Assembly (NCBI GenBank): GCA_014762625.1
Contig: JABURQ010000098.1
Span: forward strand, 47,438 to 111,437
Reading direction: 5' to 3'
Source of the DNA: Planctomycetaceae bacterium
GTDB taxonomy: Bacteria > Planctomycetota > Planctomycetia > Planctomycetales > Planctomycetaceae
Length of the DNA stretch: 64,000 bases
Shown here in pieces: positions 60,725 through 64,000 of this stretch (its first letter is position 1; each line of letters opens with the position of its first letter). A model generated the notes under the pieces. That model was not told the origin of the DNA. It ran no database searches and saw nothing but the letters and a program-made list of their open reading frames with translations. A program made the position numbers and the translations under genes.

Positions 60725-62914
60725 TCAATTTTTGAACACAAATTCTGGGGTATTCAGGAGCGCCCATAAGAGATCTTCGACGGCTTTCCGTCGCTCGATC
60801 TCCGGATTTTCGATGTATTTGACCGCGAACTCCAATTCTTCGGGATCGGGCCGTCGCGAATAGCACAACAGGTACAATTCCCGAATTATCTCTTCATTGG
60901 ACTTGTCGCTCGTCGCCAGTTTTGCGGCTCGCGAGTCGTTGGACGTCACTTTGTCGAACAGTCGTTCGCTATTCATCAGGTGTAATGTCTGCACGATGCT
61001 GGTGTTCGATGTTCGCTCGCAGGGAGGATCCTGATTCGGATCGGGACGTCCAAACGCGTCGAGGAATAACGAACCGACTCGATGCGTCCAGATTTCCTTC
61101 GCCGACGAACCGGCCGGTAATGCCTGGAACGATTCCGGCTGCCCGGTGATTTGCACGATCGAATCGAGCAGCACTTCGGCGCGGAGGCGTTTGCGGTAAT
61201 GGCGTGAGTAATTCGTGGTGTCGATGGCGTTGGTCTCGTTGGGGACGGAACTCAACCCGTAAGCGTAAGAGTTCGCGATGCGTCGAATAAGGTGTTTGTT
61301 GTCGAAGCCGCTGTCGATGAAGTCCTGCGCCAATTCGTCGAGCAACGGACCGTTGGTCGGCGGGTTGGTGGCTCTTAAATCATCCACCGGCTCGACGATC
61401 CCGCGCCCCATCAGATCGGCCCAGACGCGATTGACCTGCACTTTCGCAAAGGATTTGTTGTCGGGAGACGTCATCCAGGCCGCCAGCGATTTACGAGGAT
61501 CTTCCCCTGCCGCAATGTCGGGAGCGGTTCCGAACAACGGCCTCGGTTCCATGACCTCATCCGTCAGCGGATGTTTGACGTCGCCGCGGGTGGAGACATA
61601 CACAAATTCTTCCGAACCTGAGATGGGAGGCGAGACGCCTCGTCCCTTCCGACCGATTTTGGCGAAATAGGCTGCAAACGAATAAAAATCATCCTGCCCC
61701 CAGACTTCAAAGGGGTGATGGTGACACTTGGCACAATCGAGCCGAATGCCGAGAAACAGTTGACTGGTGATCGTGGTCAGTTCATCGGGAGATCGTCGGT
61801 CGCGATAAAGGGTCACGGCGCCGTTGCGGAACGTGCTCCCCTGCGCGGTGATCAGTTCCCGCACGAATTGATCGTGGGGGACGTTGTTGCGAAACGCATC
61901 CCGAATCCAGGCATCGTAATTCAACGTTGCCTTGATCCCGACTCGATACGGATTCGGTCGCAACAGGTCGGCCCATTTGTTGGCCCAGTGTTCGGCGTAT
62001 TCGGGTCGGGCCAACAAGTCGTCGATCAGCAAGCGGCGTTTCTCAGGAGTTTGTTCGGCGAAAAACTGTTCCGTTTCCTCCAGAGTGGGGACGCGACCGA
62101 TGATGTCGATATAAGCGCGGCGGAGGAACGTGGCCTCGTCCGCCTGGGCGGACGGTTTGAGTTGCAATCGTTGCAGCTTGTTCCAGAGATGACCGTCGAT
62201 AAAGTTCTCGCGGGGCAACTGACTATAAAATTCGTCGGGAATCTGGTCGGGTCGGGGGACGGCGACGTTGCAGACGTCAATCTGTCCCATGTAACGGGCC
62301 ATGATGGCCGCTTCACCTACGATATTTCCGACGGTGATTTTTCCCTGCTCGTCGACCTGGGCGATGCCGCTTTCGTTCGACTGATAATCGGACATCGCGG
62401 TGACGTCGCGCGTCGATCCATCCGAGTAGCGGGCGACGACCGATAACGGAACTTCGGAATTGTAAGTCAGTACCTGATCGGTGGGGGAGACGCTGATGCT
62501 TTCCAGTGAGGGCGCGCCCTCAACTTCTCTCGGCATCCCGTTCTCGACCCAGCGGGAGAGAATCTTGTAGCCGAAGGAATCGACCGGCAGACGAATTCCT
62601 CCGCCGTGCGGAGAGCGCCCGGAGGGCTTAGCCAGCAGCAACGATTTTTCGGGGGCGAAGGGGAAAACCCTTCGGCCTCGCGATTCTTTCACGAGCGAGT
62701 TGTAATCGAAATTCGGATCGAAGCCGAGCAGAGAAAGTTGGAAACCGTTTTGTCCGCGGGCTTTGCCGTGACAGGCACCCGCGTTACAGCCGAACTTGGT
62801 CAGCACCGGCATCACATCGTTCTCGAAGTCGACGTTTTGCGGGATCTCTTCCGCGACCACAACGAGCGTTGTGAACAGGAAGAGGCAACAGGCTGTGATC
62901 GTCTGGCGAATCAT
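60725..62914 (-). CDS. DUF1549/DUF1553 protein with cytochrome c-like and BIG2-like domains
   Basis: 729 residues from the ATG at 62914, where a Sec signal (MIRQTITACCLFLFTTLVVV) begins. A haem-c-like C43x4C48H49 (FGCNAGACHG) leads, unusual in spacing compared with CxxCH. A BIG2/Ig-like segment (about 138-220) follows, then DUF1549 and DUF1553 with CAKCHHHPF (394-402). This is the PSD1 layout abundant in planctomycetes, usually in tandem with DUF1501. Its role is unknown; oxidation of a large substrate is the common guess. First gene of the unit ending at 56566. Confidence 0.93.
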   Translation of the reverse strand: MIRQTITACCLFLFTTLVVVAEEIPQNVDFENDVMPVLTKFGCNAGACHGKARGQNGFQLSLLGFDPNFDYNSLVKESRGRRVFPFAPEKSLLLAKPSGRSPHGGGIRLPVDSFGYKILSRWVENGMPREVEGAPSLESISVSPTDQVLTYNSEVPLSVVARYSDGSTRDVTAMSDYQSNESGIAQVDEQGKITVGNIVGEAAIMARYMGQIDVCNVAVPRPDQIPDEFYSQLPRENFIDGHLWNKLQRLQLKPSAQADEATFLRRAYIDIIGRVPTLEETEQFFAEQTPEKRRLLIDDLLARPEYAEHWANKWADLLRPNPYRVGIKATLNYDAWIRDAFRNNVPHDQFVRELITAQGSTFRNGAVTLYRDRRSPDELTTITSQLFLGIRLDCAKCHHHPFEVWGQDDFYSFAAYFAKIGRKGRGVSPPISGSEEFVYVSTRGDVKHPLTDEVMEPRPLFGTAPDIAAGEDPRKSLAAWMTSPDNKSFAKVQVNRVWADLMGRGIVEPVDDLRATNPPTNGPLLDELAQDFIDSGFDNKHLIRRIANSYAYGLSSVPNETNAIDTTNYSRHYRKRLRAEVLLDSIVQITGQPESFQALPAGSSAKEIWTHRVGSLFLDAFGRPDPNQDPPCERTSNTSIVQTLHLMNSERLFDKVTSNDSRAAKLATSDKSNEEIIRELYLLCYSRRPDPEELEFAVKYIENPEIERRKAVEDLLWALLNTPEFVFKN

Positions 62915-63158
62915 AGGTGGCACGCAGGAGGGAAAACAGAGGCGGGGAGCGCAAGGCTTACATATTAGTGTAGGCTGATTTGAAGGAAGATCCAATGTCA
63001 AAATGCCCTCCTTTTTCACTTCGATCGCAACAGAACAACCCCGTCCTGAAGTTTGCTTTCCGGGTTGGAAGTCGGGAAACGGATTCAGAAATCACCATTG
63101 TAACCCCCTTGTTGCGTTTGAAAGAAATTTCATTGTCTGATGGCTGAACCCCGAGGTT

Positions 63159-63195
63159 TTCAAAGATGGGCTTTTGGAAAGATCCCATCTTTGAA
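63159..63195. repeat. 12-base perfect inverted repeat
   Basis: TTCAAAGATGGG (63159-63170) and CCCATCTTTGAA (63184-63195) are exact inverted repeats separated by 13 bases. No T tract follows on either strand. It is about 245 bases upstream of the DUF1549 gene start. Confidence 0.75.
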
Positions 63196-63380
63196 TCATT
63201 GAGATCTTTGGACGAAACCCGAGAGTTTTGCCCGGTTTTGAGATCGTCCGCCGCGAAATCTGAAATCGCGTCTGTCTGGGAATGGCCCGTTGTGCTGCGT
63301 TTACAGTCAATTGTGAGACCACATCAGAAGATTGAGGGATGGGTTGATCGGGAGTCGGGGGGTTTTGCCGGGCCAATTTT

Positions 63381-63413
63381 TGACCACGAATGACTCGAAT
63401 CACACGAATCATT
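63381..63413. repeat. Short CGAAT tandem-like repeat
   Basis: CACGAATGACTCGAATCACACGAAT contains three roughly 9-base units ending CGAAT. Similar ACCACGAATGACACGAAT-type sequences recur between genes in planctomycete genomes, as I recall; that recollection is not checked here. Confidence 0.45.
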
Positions 63414-63745
63414 CCACTCAAAACTCAACACTTCAAACTTAACACTGCCCCCACATCTGGTGTGACACGCTGTTTGGAAGATAACTCTCGGGTTTTTGGA
63501 ACTTCACCATTTTCATTGTTGTTAAGTTGAAAAGTTGAAAACACGAGAATCGTGCTGCCATACCCGTCTCAAATCGGGTTTTCGTCTTGAGGCCGGGGAC
63601 GTCTCAGGTATGACATCAAAAGGCTCTCTGTTTATGAACAGGCGGGTGGAACCACGAGATGTTGTTGGTGGTCCGTTGTCAGAGAGGCAGAAACTAGAAA
63701 CTGGAAATTAGCAACTAGCTGACTCGGTTGTTTGCAGGTTGGCGA

Positions 63746-63942
63746 AATCAGCCGCATGGCGCTAGCCTGCGGTTCAACGCCCCACTAGAAAATAACCGGA
63801 CGCTAGCGCGTTCCGGCTGATTATGTTGCAGAACAATGGAAGCGGCTTAGAGAATCAGAGTTACCCTAGTAGCGTAGCAAACTGGCTGATCACTTCATTT
63901 GAAAACTTGATCCCATCAGCCATTCGGCGCTAGCCCACGGTT
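63746..63942. repeat. Cluster of REP-like GCTAGC-core palindromic units
   Basis: Three 29-base units match a pattern of the form ATCAGCC, eight variable bases with GCGCTAGC at the core, then CGGTT: plus strand at 63746-63774, minus strand at 63794-63822 and plus strand at 63914-63942. A fourth, degenerate minus-strand unit lies near 63863-63891. The first two form a head-to-head inverted pair. No coding sequence is present. Confidence 0.8.
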
Positions 63943-64000
63943 CTGTTGAGTAGAAACGCCACCCATGTTTTGAATGGCCCCGAGACCACCAATCTCAACT

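Larger units (their letters stand above)
62915..63745. other. Non-coding region upstream of the DUF1549 operon
   Basis: About 830 bases without a supported gene; short open frames here show no family features. It contains a perfect 12-base inverted repeat at 63159-63195 and a CGAAT-rich short repeat at 63381-63413 (listed separately), plus small direct repeats around 63520-63541 (AGTTGAAAA twice). Confidence 0.55.

Noticed and set aside
63746..63942. CRISPR array
   Set aside because: Units alternate in orientation and are not evenly spaced, and no cas gene is present. They fit REP-like repeats better.

Overview
The window is chromosomal DNA from a planctomycete, most likely of the order Planctomycetales. 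This is inferred from gene content: a DUF1559 type-IV-pilin-like protein, a DUF1549/DUF1553 plus DUF1501 operon, a formylglycine sulfatase, an ECF sigma factor fused translationally to a Ser/Thr kinase, a Minf_1886 protein, a RicT/PSP1 protein, a Tat-exported Gfo/Idh/MocA protein, a CRTAC1 (FG-GAP + ASPIC/UnbV) protein and several eukaryote-like chimeras. Coding density is high. I see no rRNA, tRNA, CRISPR array, transposase or prophage gene.

Layout. 1-10.7 kb: housekeeping and envelope genes: partial DUF1559 gene, DsbD with two thioredoxin domains, TatC with a very large first loop, lspA coupled to a DksA/TraR gene, the peroxiredoxin bcp, csrA with a bidirectional terminator, a HEAT lipoprotein and ricT. 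10.9-17.4 kb: a Minf_1886 protein, a small membrane protein, a membrane protein joining a kinase-like domain to a caspase-like domain, a secreted TolB-like propeller, a Tat-exported oxidoreductase and rpsR. 17.7-27.2 kb: a three-gene envelope operon (VWA/GATase-like, DUF4175-like, secreted Gln-rich protein), then rluB, a PyrK-like flavoprotein and a secreted coiled-coil protein. 27.3-37 kb: a HerA-like ATPase divergent from an ECF sigma/kinase pair, small metabolic genes (VOC, SDR), an HD phosphohydrolase. 35.6-42 kb: TrkH/TrkA potassium uptake, a membrane protein, another SDR, a lipoprotein and a prenyltransferase-fold protein. 42-51 kb: two large planctomycete-type proteins, a degenerate M50 membrane protein, a sulfatase, a 2Fe-2S ferredoxin and a nitrilase. 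51.3-56.5 kb: a membrane pentaheme cytochrome c/TPR protein coupled to a CRTAC1 protein. 56.6-62.9 kb: a minus-strand operon DUF1549/DUF1553 - DUF1501 - PPC protein - sialidase-like protein. The last kilobase is non-coding and carries REP-like palindromic repeats.

How the genes connect. Many products are exported: Tat signals on the Gfo/Idh/MocA and DUF1501 proteins, Sec signals on the propeller, sulfatase, PPC, sialidase and others, and lipoboxes on two proteins. This fits the nearby export and envelope-maturation genes (tatC, lspA, dsbD). Four gene junctions share a 4-base start/stop overlap (dksA-lspA, cytochrome-CRTAC1, DUF1501-PPC, PPC-sialidase), and the sigma/kinase pair overlaps by 11 bases, so these products are probably made together.

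The strongest candidates for new biology are the kinase-caspase chimera whose kinase has lost the VAIK lysine, the coupled pentaheme/CRTAC1 pair, the in-frame thioredoxin duplication in DsbD in which one copy lost both catalytic cysteines, the catalytically dead M50 protein with two abutting palindromes upstream, and the REP-like units at the right end. All functional statements are read from sequence by eye; no database search was run.
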